DNA of 64,000 nt from Desulfuromonadales bacterium (GTDB lineage Bacteria > Desulfobacterota > Desulfuromonadia > Desulfuromonadales > BM103). Position numbers and translations under genes: made by a program. A model generated the notes under the pieces. It was not told the origin of the DNA. It searched no databases and saw only the letters and a program-made list of their open reading frames with translations. Numbering within the stretch: position 1 is the first letter of the stretch; every line of letters begins with the position of its first letter. The stretch spans positions 1 through 64,000 of the forward strand of contig JAQYVZ010000021.1 in the NCBI GenBank assembly GCA_030145205.1, in the 5' to 3' direction. Shown here in pieces: positions 1 through 7,319 of the stretch.

Positions 1-183
1 TTCTTTGGTGGCGAGGGAATGTTTCTGGCGACTTTGAGCGGGCATGGTCGGGTGTGGTTGCAGAGTTTGCCGTTCAGTCGTCTGGCGGATCGGATTATTG
101 CGCATGCGCCGAAGGCTGGGGGGACGGATAAGGGGGAAGGGTCGGTTTTGGGTGGAATCGGTAGACTGCTTGATGGGGATTGA
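1..183 (+). CDS. AIM24/TIGR00266-family protein, C-terminal fragment
   Basis: The frame is open from the first base of the window and ends at TGA 181-183, giving 60 residues of a C-terminus. The residues read [21 protein letters not shown] followed by [11 protein letters not shown], which I recognise as the conserved end of the AIM24 (formerly DUF124) beta-sandwich family. That family is widespread in bacteria and its biochemical role is not settled. The glycine-rich tail after ADRI is typical. The start lies outside the window, so length and operon context cannot be judged. Confidence 0.75.
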   Translation, partial: FFGGEGMFLATLSGHGRVWLQSLPFSRLADRIIAHAPKAGGTDKGEGSVLGGIGRLLDGD

Positions 184-232
184 TGGGGAGATGTAGTGTC
201 GCTGTGTCTCTGTCAAAAGGACTGAGTGTTCA

Positions 233-970
233 ATGACGAATTCAATTCTGACAGTGGCGGTCCTCTTTCTCGCCGCAATCTTTCTTTTAACGTACTTGAA
301 GCGCCCTTCGCGCTCGGACAAGACCTTTCCTTACCAAAGCAGGCAGGTTCTGTTCACCCCAGCAGAACGCTCTTTTCTGGGCGTTCTCGAACAGGCTCTG
401 GACGATGATTATCGGGTGATGGGGAAGGTACGGCTCTGTGATGTCATTGAAGTTCAGAAAGGGCTCACCAAAGCCGAGTGGCGGTCTGCCCACAACAAGA
501 TTGACCGCAAGCACCTCGACTTCGTCATTTTACGTAAAGATGATCTCTCGGTTGCGGCGGTCGCTGAGCTGGATGACAAAACTCACCAGCGCAAAGATCG
601 CGAAAGTCGAGATGCTTTTCTGAACAATGTCTTTGCGGCTATAGACATCCCTTTACTCCGCTTCCCTGCCCGAAAAAGTTATGCCGTTGAAGAGGTGAAA
701 AGTCGGTTTCTGGAAGCACTTTCACCCACCGTGAACAGCGAAAACAACGAAATGCCTTGCACAACCTCAAATGTTGACGAATCTGCGGTCTCGGCGAACG
801 AGTCACCGATGCCAGACGTACACACTGATGGTTCTGGTGTTCCCTGTTGTGAAAAATGCGGCGCAGACATGGTCAAACGGCAAGCTCGAAAAGGTAAGCA
901 TGCCGGCAAGTGGTTTTGGGCCTGCACGGAATTTCCGAAATGCCGCAGCGTAGTTGTGATTGAGCTCTGA
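233..970 (+). CDS. DUF2726 protein with N-terminal membrane anchor and C-terminal topoisomerase-type zinc ribbon
   Basis: The protein has 245 residues. Residues 4-22 form one hydrophobic segment, residues about 36-165 match the DUF2726 pattern (a nuclease-like fold in family descriptions), with conserved pieces LDFVIL and AVAELDD, and residues about 203-245 form a CxxC...C...C zinc ribbon (CEKCGADMV, FWACTEFPKC) like the C-terminal fingers of topoisomerase I. An AAAGGA element lies about 12 bases before the ATG. The downstream HNH nuclease gene begins within about 30 bases, so the two are probably co-transcribed. A nucleic-acid-related role is likely; the precise function is unknown. Confidence 0.75.
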   Translation: MTNSILTVAVLFLAAIFLLTYLKRPSRSDKTFPYQSRQVLFTPAERSFLGVLEQALDDDYRVMGKVRLCDVIEVQKGLTKAEWRSAHNKIDRKHLDFVILRKDDLSVAAVAELDDKTHQRKDRESRDAFLNNVFAAIDIPLLRFPARKSYAVEEVKSRFLEALSPTVNSENNEMPCTTSNVDESAVSANESPMPDVHTDGSGVPCCEKCGADMVKRQARKGKHAGKWFWACTEFPKCRSVVVIEL

Positions 971-1002
971 TTATTGACACACCTGTGAACGTCCTAAACG
1001 CC

Positions 1003-1923
1003 ATGAATAGCAACCAAGTTCTCGACAAAATTAGACACATCAATGTGAACAAAAGCGGTGAGCGCAGAGCTCCGCACAAACCGCTTCTGTTGCTGCTGGC
1101 TATTGCCAAACTTCTGGAAGGCCAGCGAGACATTTCCTTTACAGAAGTCGAGAAACACCTCGGGCCGTTATTAACGGCTTATGCTCCCCCCGTAAAAAAG
1201 CGACACCAACCTGAACTTCCGTACTGGCATCTGAAATCAGATGAGCTCTGGGAGGTGACAGACGCAGTCGACCTACCCCGTCAGGCTAAAGGCTTTCCAA
1301 GGATTCCTGCCTTACGTAAAACTTCTGGCCATCTGGAGGTTTCTATTGCTAAGGCATTGCTGACAGATAGAGCCCTCACGCAACAAGCTGTTCAACTCCT
1401 GCTGGAAGATCACTTTCCGGAATCACTACATGAGGATATCGTTGCGGCGGTAGGCCTGAATTTGCCTGAGACAGACCACGTTATGGAGCAGCAAACCAAG
1501 TACGTCACGACCCGGCGGCGTGATCCGAAATTCCGCGAAAAAATTCTACGGGCTTACGAGTACCGCTGCGCGGCATCAGGTTTCCGCGCGGCGCTGGGAG
1601 GGACCTATTTCGGCTGCGAGGCGGCGCATGTCCAGTGGCATGCCCAGAACGGTCCAGACACGGTTGAGAACGGCATGGCTCTTGAGCCGACCCTGCATAA
1701 ACTTTTTGATGCCGGGGCCTGGAGTTTGACTGATGACCGGAGGATATTGGTTTCGGCTGATTTCACCGGGACGGATGAAACGGTAGAGAGAGTGAGAAAT
1801 CTGCATGGGCAGCCCCTTAGGTCACCGCAACTAGGAGAACCATTGATTGCGATTGAGTTTATTCGATGGCATCGGGGGCCTTCAAGAGGTGGGGTTTTTC
1901 GGGAGCCTGCCATTCCACTATGA
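1003..1923 (+). CDS. McrA-like HNH endonuclease with probable phosphorothioate-DNA-binding domain
   Basis: The N-terminal 150 residues (LDKIRHINVN, RRAPHKPLLLLLAIAKL, PYWHLKSDELWEV) match the sulfur-binding domain of ScoMcrA-type restriction enzymes, which recognise phosphorothioate-modified DNA. The C-terminal part carries an HNH_2-type site: CAASGF, then AAHVQWHAQNG, then ENGMAL, then LHKLFDAG, giving the expected His-Asn-His order. Such enzymes cut DNA carrying foreign modification. The ATG at 1003 was chosen because homology begins there; an in-frame GTG at 985 is possible and neither has a clear ribosome-binding site. No dnd modification genes are visible nearby, which fits a type IV (modification-dependent) role. 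Confidence 0.8.
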   Translation: MNSNQVLDKIRHINVNKSGERRAPHKPLLLLLAIAKLLEGQRDISFTEVEKHLGPLLTAYAPPVKKRHQPELPYWHLKSDELWEVTDAVDLPRQAKGFPRIPALRKTSGHLEVSIAKALLTDRALTQQAVQLLLEDHFPESLHEDIVAAVGLNLPETDHVMEQQTKYVTTRRRDPKFREKILRAYEYRCAASGFRAALGGTYFGCEAAHVQWHAQNGPDTVENGMALEPTLHKLFDAGAWSLTDDRRILVSADFTGTDETVERVRNLHGQPLRSPQLGEPLIAIEFIRWHRGPSRGGVFREPAIPL

Positions 1924-2096
1924 CTGGTGAACACTGAACCATTAAGAGTCGGAGTTGGGGACGCTTCCGTGAAACTGGCCCGCGAAGAAAAACACCAACA
2001 AGCAGCCAATCCACCCCACTCTGACATTCCCTGTCACAACCCTCCCATACCCTGCTATCATCAACAAACAAGCACTCTCACCAACAGAGAGGCTCC

Positions 2097-2816
2097 ATGT
2101 CCCTGGACACGAAACAGTTACTATACAAAGCAGACAAAGCACTGGAGAAGCACGATTATGTGCGAGCCATTGAGCTTTATTGCAACGTGCTGATGGAGGA
2201 CCGGACCATTCTCACCGCTCAATACAAGCTCGGCAAAGCCCTCCAGAAACATCAAGAGAACGAGGGGAAAGGACGAGATGCGGTCTATTTGGACCATCCG
2301 TTGACCCATGCAAACGATATCAGGCTGGCTTATGAATTATTCAAACTACAGATCAGAGCCCTGGGCTATGCGACATCATGCGTGGTTAATGGCATGGTCA
2401 CTTATTATGAAAGAACCGGGGAGCCCGCTTCGGCGGCCATGAACTGCAAAACACTCCAAAGAGAGTTCGAACGGGAAGGGAAACCGCTGCTGGCAAAAGC
2501 GGCCGCAGAGCGGCTGGAGAAAAACATTCAAGCGCTGCATCAAAAAGCACGCAACGATGAAAAAGCCGGTGATTTCCGCTTCGCCTTTAACTCGTACCGA
2601 GCACTGCTTGGATACGATTTCAATCGGTACGACTACCACTTCGGCTACCTTGCGAACGCCCTCAAATCAGGGAAGCCCGAAGAAGCCTACACAACCATCT
2701 TGAAGAACCGGGCACACAAAAAGTACGTTCAGGAGAACAAGGTCCTTTGGCAGCTCTTTTCTGAATTGGCCGGCATGGTCCTTCCGGAGGTTGATTGCCG
2801 AGGCACTCACCACTAG
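2097..2816 (+). CDS. TPR-like helical protein of unknown function
   Basis: This 239-residue protein is rich in helix-forming pairs that resemble tetratricopeptide repeats: ADKALEKHDYVRAIELYCNVL near the N-terminus and KARNDEKAGDFRFAFNSYRALLGY around residue 165. There is no signal peptide or membrane segment, so it should be cytoplasmic. The ATG follows AGAGAGGCTCC at good distance. Its stop codon overlaps the stop of the converging ADP-ribosylglycohydrolase-like gene by four bases. I do not recognise a specific family; TPR-like proteins usually act as protein-binding scaffolds. Confidence 0.7.
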   Translation: MSLDTKQLLYKADKALEKHDYVRAIELYCNVLMEDRTILTAQYKLGKALQKHQENEGKGRDAVYLDHPLTHANDIRLAYELFKLQIRALGYATSCVVNGMVTYYERTGEPASAAMNCKTLQREFEREGKPLLAKAAAERLEKNIQALHQKARNDEKAGDFRFAFNSYRALLGYDFNRYDYHFGYLANALKSGKPEEAYTTILKNRAHKKYVQENKVLWQLFSELAGMVLPEVDCRGTHH

Positions 2817-3655
2817 GAACAACTCGTCAAAGCCTCCTGTTCGACCTGCCCGCTACGCACCAGTTCAAACAGCATCAACGCCAGAGCCAACACGGAATCC
2901 ACGTCTCCTCGCATACTGACCACCTTGCAAATCACGTCCTGCTCAGTCTCCGACCTGATCACGGCATACAGGGCATGCACGACTGTATAGGGGCACAACA
3001 CATTGTGTGGATAGCGCGTGGCAAACTCTTCCGGGGAGAGGTCCCATTCCCGGTTTTTGAAAAACCCCGTAATCGCTTCTCCACCGACATCGAACTCCAG
3101 CCGATCCATCAATCGCTGCGGCGCATCGAACAGAGCACAGAGAAACTTGGCAGCATCCAGGGCCGACGGGTGCGTATGCGACAATTTGAAAAAAGCCTGC
3201 ATCAGCGCACCCGCCTCCAGGTCGTACTGCCGGGCGAAATCATACACCGGCAGGGCCAACGCCAGGCATCCATTTCCGGCGGACCCTCCCGGCTTGATCT
3301 CCGCCGCAAGGGTGGAGAGCCGACCAACACTCAGGTTGCCCTGCTGGTCGAGTGCCCTGACAAGCCGGAAATAGTCCCGCCAGGTTCCCCCGTAACAGGT
3401 CGCCCGCCGGTGCTTCTCGTGGAACCTGACCCAGGACACCAGCAAATTCTCCAGATCACCATCGTACGCACAGATCGCGGAGAACCGCTGGAAGCAGTCA
3501 ACGATGTCAGACTCGTCAGTACCATCCGGGTAAGCCTTCGCCCGCGACTCGATCTCCGGCAAAGTCGTCGGTGTCCACCGCGCGGGTCCGGCCTCCCACG
3601 GGGCGCCGAGCCGGTCACCCCGTTTGTAAGCATCAAGTGCGGCCTCAACATTCAT
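2813..3655 (-). CDS. divergent ADP-ribosylglycohydrolase (DraG-like) family protein
   Basis: Several landmarks of the ADP-ribosylglycohydrolase family appear in order in this 280-residue protein: RGDRLGAPWE at residues 12-21 (family GDALGAP-E), TDESD at 46-50 (family TDDT metal site), SAGNGCLALALPV in the middle (family GxGxxMRxAP), SHTHPSALDAAK, and GDVDSVLALA at 250 (family GDTDT/S metal site). The family removes ADP-ribose from proteins, nucleic acids or small molecules using two magnesium ions. Here the first metal motif is altered, so activity or substrate may differ. It lies 21 bases after a 78-residue gene that follows a SAM riboswitch, and probably shares that transcript. Confidence 0.65.
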   Translation of the reverse strand: MNVEAALDAYKRGDRLGAPWEAGPARWTPTTLPEIESRAKAYPDGTDESDIVDCFQRFSAICAYDGDLENLLVSWVRFHEKHRRATCYGGTWRDYFRLVRALDQQGNLSVGRLSTLAAEIKPGGSAGNGCLALALPVYDFARQYDLEAGALMQAFFKLSHTHPSALDAAKFLCALFDAPQRLMDRLEFDVGGEAITGFFKNREWDLSPEEFATRYPHNVLCPYTVVHALYAVIRSETEQDVICKVVSMRGDVDSVLALALMLFELVRSGQVEQEALTSCS

Positions 3656-3676
3656 TGCAAAGTGCTCCCGGCCGTG

Positions 3677-3913
3677 TCATGAGCGGGGTTTCTTTGGCTT
3701 GTCAGCCCCGGCTGGAGGCGCTCCAAATTGTTCCCTGGCCTCCTGCCCGATCTGCTCGACCCACTCAGACGGTATTTCGGAGGATGAATTCGACCCCGTG
3801 CTCTCGGTGTTCTTTTTCGAGGGTCTCGGTGTGCTTCGTCTCATGGGTATCAAGCTCCCCTGCCCACCGAAAAAAATCCGCGTGCTGTTTTTAACGACTT
3901 TAACGACTGCCAT
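3677..3913 (-). CDS. small unknown protein under SAM-riboswitch control
   Basis: The ATG at 3911-3913 has an excellent ribosome-binding site (TTGGAGGTCGTT), and the product is a 78-residue basic, probably disordered protein: the middle is PRPSKKNTESTGSNSSSE, then a short helix EWVEQIGQEAREQFG, then PPAGADKPKKPRS. An upstream extension of the frame runs through the riboswitch terminator and is rejected. I recognise no family. Between promoter and start codon lie a SAM-I riboswitch and an intrinsic terminator, and the next gene downstream is the ADP-ribosylglycohydrolase-like gene. The protein could be a small partner of that enzyme, or the frame could be incidental; the strong translation signal favours a real gene. 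Confidence 0.55.
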   Translation of the reverse strand: MAVVKVVKNSTRIFFGGQGSLIPMRRSTPRPSKKNTESTGSNSSSEIPSEWVEQIGQEAREQFGAPPAGADKPKKPRS

Positions 3914-3956
3914 AACGACCTCCAAGGTGTGTGGGTTACCCCTCCAGAAAAACGAA

Positions 3957-3984
3957 ACCCCCTCCGACATAACGGAAGGGGTCA
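3957..3984 (-). terminator. riboswitch expression-platform terminator
   Basis: Read on the minus strand the sequence is a hairpin with stem CCCCTTCCG/CGGAGGGG and loop TTATGT followed by TTTCGTTTTT. It sits between the SAM aptamer and the ATG at 3913, the usual place for the terminator of a transcriptional-off S-box switch. High SAM would favour this hairpin and stop transcription. Confidence 0.75.
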
Positions 3985-4001
3985 ACCCACGGGGAAGCCA
4001 C

Positions 4002-4112
4002 CTTCCTTATCTGCCGGGTTTTTGCAAACCCGCTGGAGTTAGCACCGTTCCCACGTGGGATGGTTGCTGCGACGTCACAGGACCAGTCCCTCAGTCGCTC
4101 TTGATAAGAAAG
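4002..4112 (-). promoter_or_regulatory. SAM-I (S-box) riboswitch
   Basis: On the minus strand the conserved S-box elements appear in the correct order: CTTATCAAGAG opening helix P1, GAGGGACTGG, TGACG before CAGCAACC, GGTGCTAACTCCAGC, a hairpin GGGTTTGCAAAAACCC and the closing P1 strand GATAAGG. Helices with stems CCCACGTGGG and GGGTTT/AAACCC are intact. This aptamer binds S-adenosylmethionine. A terminator follows at once. The usual targets are methionine or SAM synthesis and uptake genes; here the downstream genes are an unknown 78-residue protein and a DraG-like hydrolase, which is unusual. Confidence 0.93.
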
Positions 4113-4122
4113 TATTTCAAGT

Positions 4123-4150
4123 ATTATATAGGATGTTTGCGGTTCGTCAA
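4123..4150 (-). promoter_or_regulatory. sigma-70-type promoter for the SAM-riboswitch transcript
   Basis: On the minus strand TTGACG (4145-4150) and TATAAT (4123-4128) are separated by 16 bases, close to the sigma-70 consensus. The predicted transcription start would fall a few bases before the first P1 strand of the SAM riboswitch. Confidence 0.8.
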
Positions 4151-4266
4151 TTTCGCCAGGGCGTGGAGGAACCTCTTGCAAAGCGCATCGTGACTTAAAC
4201 TGTCACAAGCCTGCTCTACAGTTATCATGCCGCAGAATTTAAAACTGACGGAGGAAAGGGGGCACC

Positions 4267-4635
4267 ATGTCACACCGAAAACCTGATTGGGACAACATGC
4301 CGCCCGAAACAGCAGAGATGGTCCGGTGGGAAATCGAGCTCTACGAGGCCATGGCTCACCTGTCAGATTGCCCCTTTCGAAAAATGAAAGCGGCCGGCCA
4401 ACTTTACGCCTTGACCGGCGAAGAACATTATCTTTTGGCACAAGAACGCCACAAGAAAGATCTCGACGCCTGCCTGCAAAAACACCGAGACGTTCACTGT
4501 CTGTTAGAGAGCGAGATTCTCGGTATCAACGCCGCCGGCCATCAGAAACTGAAAGAAATCTACCAGCGAAAACCTGGCGTGAGAAAGAACCACGCGCGGC
4601 GACGTTCCGACACCGGAGCTCGACACCGGAGCTAA
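4267..4635 (+). CDS. small hypothetical protein
   Basis: The ATG follows GGAGGAAAGGGGGCACC, a strong ribosome-binding site. The 122-residue product is charged and helical (PPETAEMVRWEIELYEAMAHL, then a body with HKKDLDACLQKH) and ends in a basic tail. No signal peptide or known domain is seen. The last codons lie in a tandem 13-base duplication (CGACACCGGAGCT twice), so the C-terminus may have been extended recently. It is transcribed divergently from the SAM-riboswitch unit. Confidence 0.6.
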   Translation: MSHRKPDWDNMPPETAEMVRWEIELYEAMAHLSDCPFRKMKAAGQLYALTGEEHYLLAQERHKKDLDACLQKHRDVHCLLESEILGINAAGHQKLKEIYQRKPGVRKNHARRRSDTGARHRS

Positions 4636-4750
4636 ATCGGGGGACATAATACCCATTCTAATGTCAGACAAGTTGCGACCGGGGGGCAGTTTCTATAAAC
4701 TGGTCCCTGTTTTTACCTCTGATTTCCGGTGACACCTCACTTAATTCATC

Positions 4751-4814
4751 GGAGCCGGGGACACTCACACGAGAGTGGCCCACGGTAGTGTCCCGCGAGG
4801 GTGTTCCCTCTCCC
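4751..4814. repeat. REP/BIME-type palindromic repeat copy
   Basis: The copy starts GGAGCCGG, then the 24-nt palindrome at 4758-4781 with arms GGGACACTC/GAGTGGCCC and loop ACACGA, then a second half-site TAGTGTCCCGCGAGGG. It belongs to the dispersed family that also flanks the RAYT gene. Confidence 0.75.
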
Positions 4815-4829
4815 AAAACTGGAAAAAGC

Positions 4830-4988
4830 ATGAAACGTCCGATTGCCATAGTGCTGGTTGTCCTCATAATCGTTGGCCTGTCATTCAGCACAGTCGCTCT
4901 TTTTCAAGGGAACTTTGTTGCCGCCATTTCTGTCTACCCTCTGCTGATCATTGCTTATTTCTTTACGCAATTCAGTAAAAGGAAGTAA
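4830..4988 (+). CDS. small membrane protein with two transmembrane segments
   Basis: The 52-residue product starts MKRPIAIVLVV and consists almost entirely of two hydrophobic helices (residues 4-22 and 28-46) joined by FQGNFVAA, ending in the basic tail FSKRK. GGAAAAAGC precedes the ATG. It lies between two palindromic repeats. The basic C-terminus suggests both ends are cytoplasmic. No family is recognised, and a protein this small carries real uncertainty. Confidence 0.45.
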   Translation: MKRPIAIVLVVLIIVGLSFSTVALFQGNFVAAISVYPLLIIAYFFTQFSKRK

Positions 4989-4995
4989 ATGATTG

Positions 4996-5050
4996 GGCCG
5001 GGAGCCAGGGACACTCACACGAGAGTGTCCCGTAAGGGTGCCCCCCTCCC
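4996..5050. repeat. REP/BIME-type palindromic repeat copy
   Basis: A near-perfect member: 9-bp arms GGGACACTC/GAGTGTCCC around loop ACACGA at 5008-5031, preceded by GGGAGCCA and followed by CGTAAGGGTGCCCCCC. Confidence 0.85.
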
Positions 5051-5100
5051 AATCCCGTCTTTATTGCCTGTCGCCGGACAACCCCGTATAACTGTTCCCC

Positions 5101-5721
5101 ATGTCATCTTTCCAGAACGAAACCATCGTCGTGCTCGACTTCGAAACCACCGGCATCTCGCCGAACCAGGGCGACCGGGCGATAGAAATTGGTGCCGTTC
5201 TGCTGTGCGGCGGCGCCATCGCTGACCGTTTCCAGAGCCTGATCAACCCCGGCATCCGCATCAACAGCTTCATCGAGTCGTACACCGGCATCACCAACGC
5301 CATGGTGCAGACTGCGCCGCGGGCTGACGTGGTCATGCGCGAGTTCGCCGCATTTCTCGGCGATTGCCCGGCTGTGGCCCATAATGCCTCGTTCGACCGG
5401 CGGTTCCTGGAAGCGGAATACAGTCGTATTGGTCAATGCTGCCAGAACGATTTTGGCTGCTCGATGCTGGCCGCGCGGCGCATTTACCCCGATGCGCCCA
5501 ACCACAAGCTCGAAACCCTGGTGCGCTACAAGAATCTGCAGACCGACGGCACCTTTCACCGCGCCCTGGCCGACGCCGAGATGACCGCACACCTCTGGCT
5601 GCAGATGTGCGTCGACTTGCAGCGCGACTCTCAACTCGGGCAGATCCCCTTCGCCCTGATGCAGGGTTTGACGAAAGTGCCCAAGGCCCGGGTGGCCGAT
5701 TACCTCGCAAACTGGTGTTAA
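5101..5721 (+). CDS. DEDDh-type 3'-5' exonuclease (DNA polymerase III epsilon-like)
   Basis: All exonuclease motifs of the DEDDh class are present: VVLDFETTG at residues 11-19 (first Asp and Glu), HNASFDRRFLE near residue 98 (Asp of ExoII) and HRALADAEMTAHLW near residue 158 (His and last Asp of ExoIII). The length, 206 residues, matches free-standing exonuclease domains and not a full proofreading subunit or DinG fusion. The enzyme should degrade single-stranded DNA or RNA 3'-5' in a magnesium-dependent way. It stands alone between two palindromic repeats; the start ATG lacks a strong ribosome-binding site. Confidence 0.9.
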   Translation: MSSFQNETIVVLDFETTGISPNQGDRAIEIGAVLLCGGAIADRFQSLINPGIRINSFIESYTGITNAMVQTAPRADVVMREFAAFLGDCPAVAHNASFDRRFLEAEYSRIGQCCQNDFGCSMLAARRIYPDAPNHKLETLVRYKNLQTDGTFHRALADAEMTAHLWLQMCVDLQRDSQLGQIPFALMQGLTKVPKARVADYLANWC

Positions 5722-5770
5722 GCCGGGAGCCGGGGGCACTCCCAAGAGGGTGTCCCTTTTAAGTGTCCCC
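5722..5770. repeat. REP/BIME-type palindromic repeat copy
   Basis: GGAGCCGG precedes a degenerate palindrome GGGGCACTCCCAAGAGGGTG followed by TCCCTTTTAAGTGTCCCC. It directly follows the exonuclease stop codon. Confidence 0.7.
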
Positions 5771-5913
5771 ACGTAACTGTTTGACATGCAATGCAACTCA
5801 GGGGAAACTTAATTCTATCTTCTGATGAGTTGGAAGAGATCATCATTCCAAGGCGAAGGTCCAGTCCATGAAGCTCAAGAACTCAAATAGAGACAAAATA
5901 AAGGGGGGAAGCC

Positions 5914-7167
5914 TTGAACTCAATTGAGAACCTGACGATTAATTGGAATCGGTCGATATTGATTGACTCGCCAATCGATAATGACCTTGTCAAAAAAATC
6001 ACGCCTCAGATATTGAGCCTGCGCCAAGAAAGTACGGACCCCATCACGATAGGGATCGATAGTCCAGGAGGATCGCTTGCCGCCCTGGACTTAATCTTGG
6101 GGCTCCTCAAAGGCCCGGATCAGGACGGCAACGATGGGGAGATTATTACTGTTGCCACCCACCGAGCCTATAGTGCCGCAGCGAACCTTCTCGCCTTTGG
6201 GGACTACTCTGTCGTCTTATCCCACGCACAGGTGTTGTACCATGACGTTCGTTTTGTCGAGATTGAAGATGTTACGCCAGAAAAGGCCCGAGTCGCAGCG
6301 AGAGCCCTGCAGGACACCAACGATAAGTTTGCGCTACGCTTGGCCCATTTAATTATCAAGCGTCTGATTTGGGTCTACATTGACCTGGTAAAAGATTTTG
6401 AAAAGGATCGAAAGAATAACCCTGAGATCCATAAGCGATATGCGTCTTTTGTCGATGTCTATGCGCCACAAGTCGATGGGGTTGAGCGCATTGATCTTGC
6501 TGGTTTCGCAACATCGCTCAGAACCAGGCTTTCCCCCCAAAGCAATACTCTGATCGCAAATGTCATGGAACGGCTCGAAAAATGGGTTTACCTGACGCTG
6601 ATAGCCAGGGAGAGGGAGGCCTATCGGCAGAAAGGCTCACGAACTCCAGGGCTCCTCGATGGGGTCAAAAAACTCCACAAAGACTTTTCTGGCGCACCTG
6701 AAAAGTTTCAATTGTACGAAGATGACCTTAAGTTTCTCCTTTGTCTTATCGTTGGCGAAATCTCCGAGGAGAAAACCGAAGACACAAGCTTTCTCTCGGT
6801 TCTGAATCGCAGCGTGCGCGAATTTGGCATTTTAGATTCAATGAATGACTCAAGGCACATTATTCATGCTGCTGATTTAATGCTGAGACACGGCCATTTG
6901 TTTTTGGGAGAAGAACGCCATAGAGAGCTCGACGATATGCCTGAGGATGAAAAGAATAAGCTTTTCGCTCAGACCGTTCCGCAGGCAAGGCTTCTTTGGC
7001 ATTTCTGTGTCCTTCTTTGTCGTGAATTGTTTGAGGGCGAACATATCCTGAGCCCGGCTGATGCACAGTTGCTGGGACTTGTCGATGAAATTTCAGGTGG
7101 CGGCCCCATTCAAAGTCGGAGAGAGTATCGGCTAGAGCAAGCCGAAATGGGAGCCGGGGACACTTAG
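5914..7167 (+). CDS. ClpP-fold serine protease-like protein with a large internal insertion
   Basis: The first 125 residues contain the ClpP-class signature: ITIGIDSPGGS (residues 44-54, oxyanion loop), HRAYSAAANLLAFGD with candidate nucleophile Ser87, and HAQVLYHDVR with candidate His110. The C-terminal ClpP segment LSPADAQLLGLVDEI appears only at residues 379-393. About 240 helical, charged residues are inserted between them, so the protein has 417 residues against roughly 200 for ClpP. The TTG start follows AAGGGGGGAAG. The final residues GAGDT are encoded by a palindromic repeat. Base composition is AT-richer than its neighbours, suggesting acquisition. No ClpX or ClpA partner is nearby. 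Confidence 0.75.
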   Translation: MNSIENLTINWNRSILIDSPIDNDLVKKITPQILSLRQESTDPITIGIDSPGGSLAALDLILGLLKGPDQDGNDGEIITVATHRAYSAAANLLAFGDYSVVLSHAQVLYHDVRFVEIEDVTPEKARVAARALQDTNDKFALRLAHLIIKRLIWVYIDLVKDFEKDRKNNPEIHKRYASFVDVYAPQVDGVERIDLAGFATSLRTRLSPQSNTLIANVMERLEKWVYLTLIAREREAYRQKGSRTPGLLDGVKKLHKDFSGAPEKFQLYEDDLKFLLCLIVGEISEEKTEDTSFLSVLNRSVREFGILDSMNDSRHIIHAADLMLRHGHLFLGEERHRELDDMPEDEKNKLFAQTVPQARLLWHFCVLLCRELFEGEHILSPADAQLLGLVDEISGGGPIQSRREYRLEQAEMGAGDT

Positions 7168-7210
7168 GAGCCGGGGACACTTAAAAACAAGTGTCCCTTT
7201 TAAGTGTCCC
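7151..7210. repeat. REP pair flanking the RAYT gene on the left
   Basis: Two tandem GGAGCCGGGGACACTTA units occur here. The second forms the 24-nt palindrome at 7174-7197 with 9-bp arms GGGACACTT/AAGTGTCCC and loop AAAAAC, and a third half-site TTTTAAGTGTCCC follows. The identical 24-mer lies on the right side of the transposase gene. Confidence 0.9.
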
Positions 7211-7319
7211 TGATTATGTAAACATTTAGCTTTATTTGTGTAGCCTCATGTTATCCGCTACAATGTCAGCACTTTTTATTTTTTTGTGCTTTTGTAATTT
7301 TCAATGACATTAGGAGGGG

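Noticed and set aside
2795-3682. Plus-strand open frame of 295 codons across the DraG-like gene
   Set aside because: No ribosome-binding site and no recognisable sequence; the minus strand carries the family motifs.
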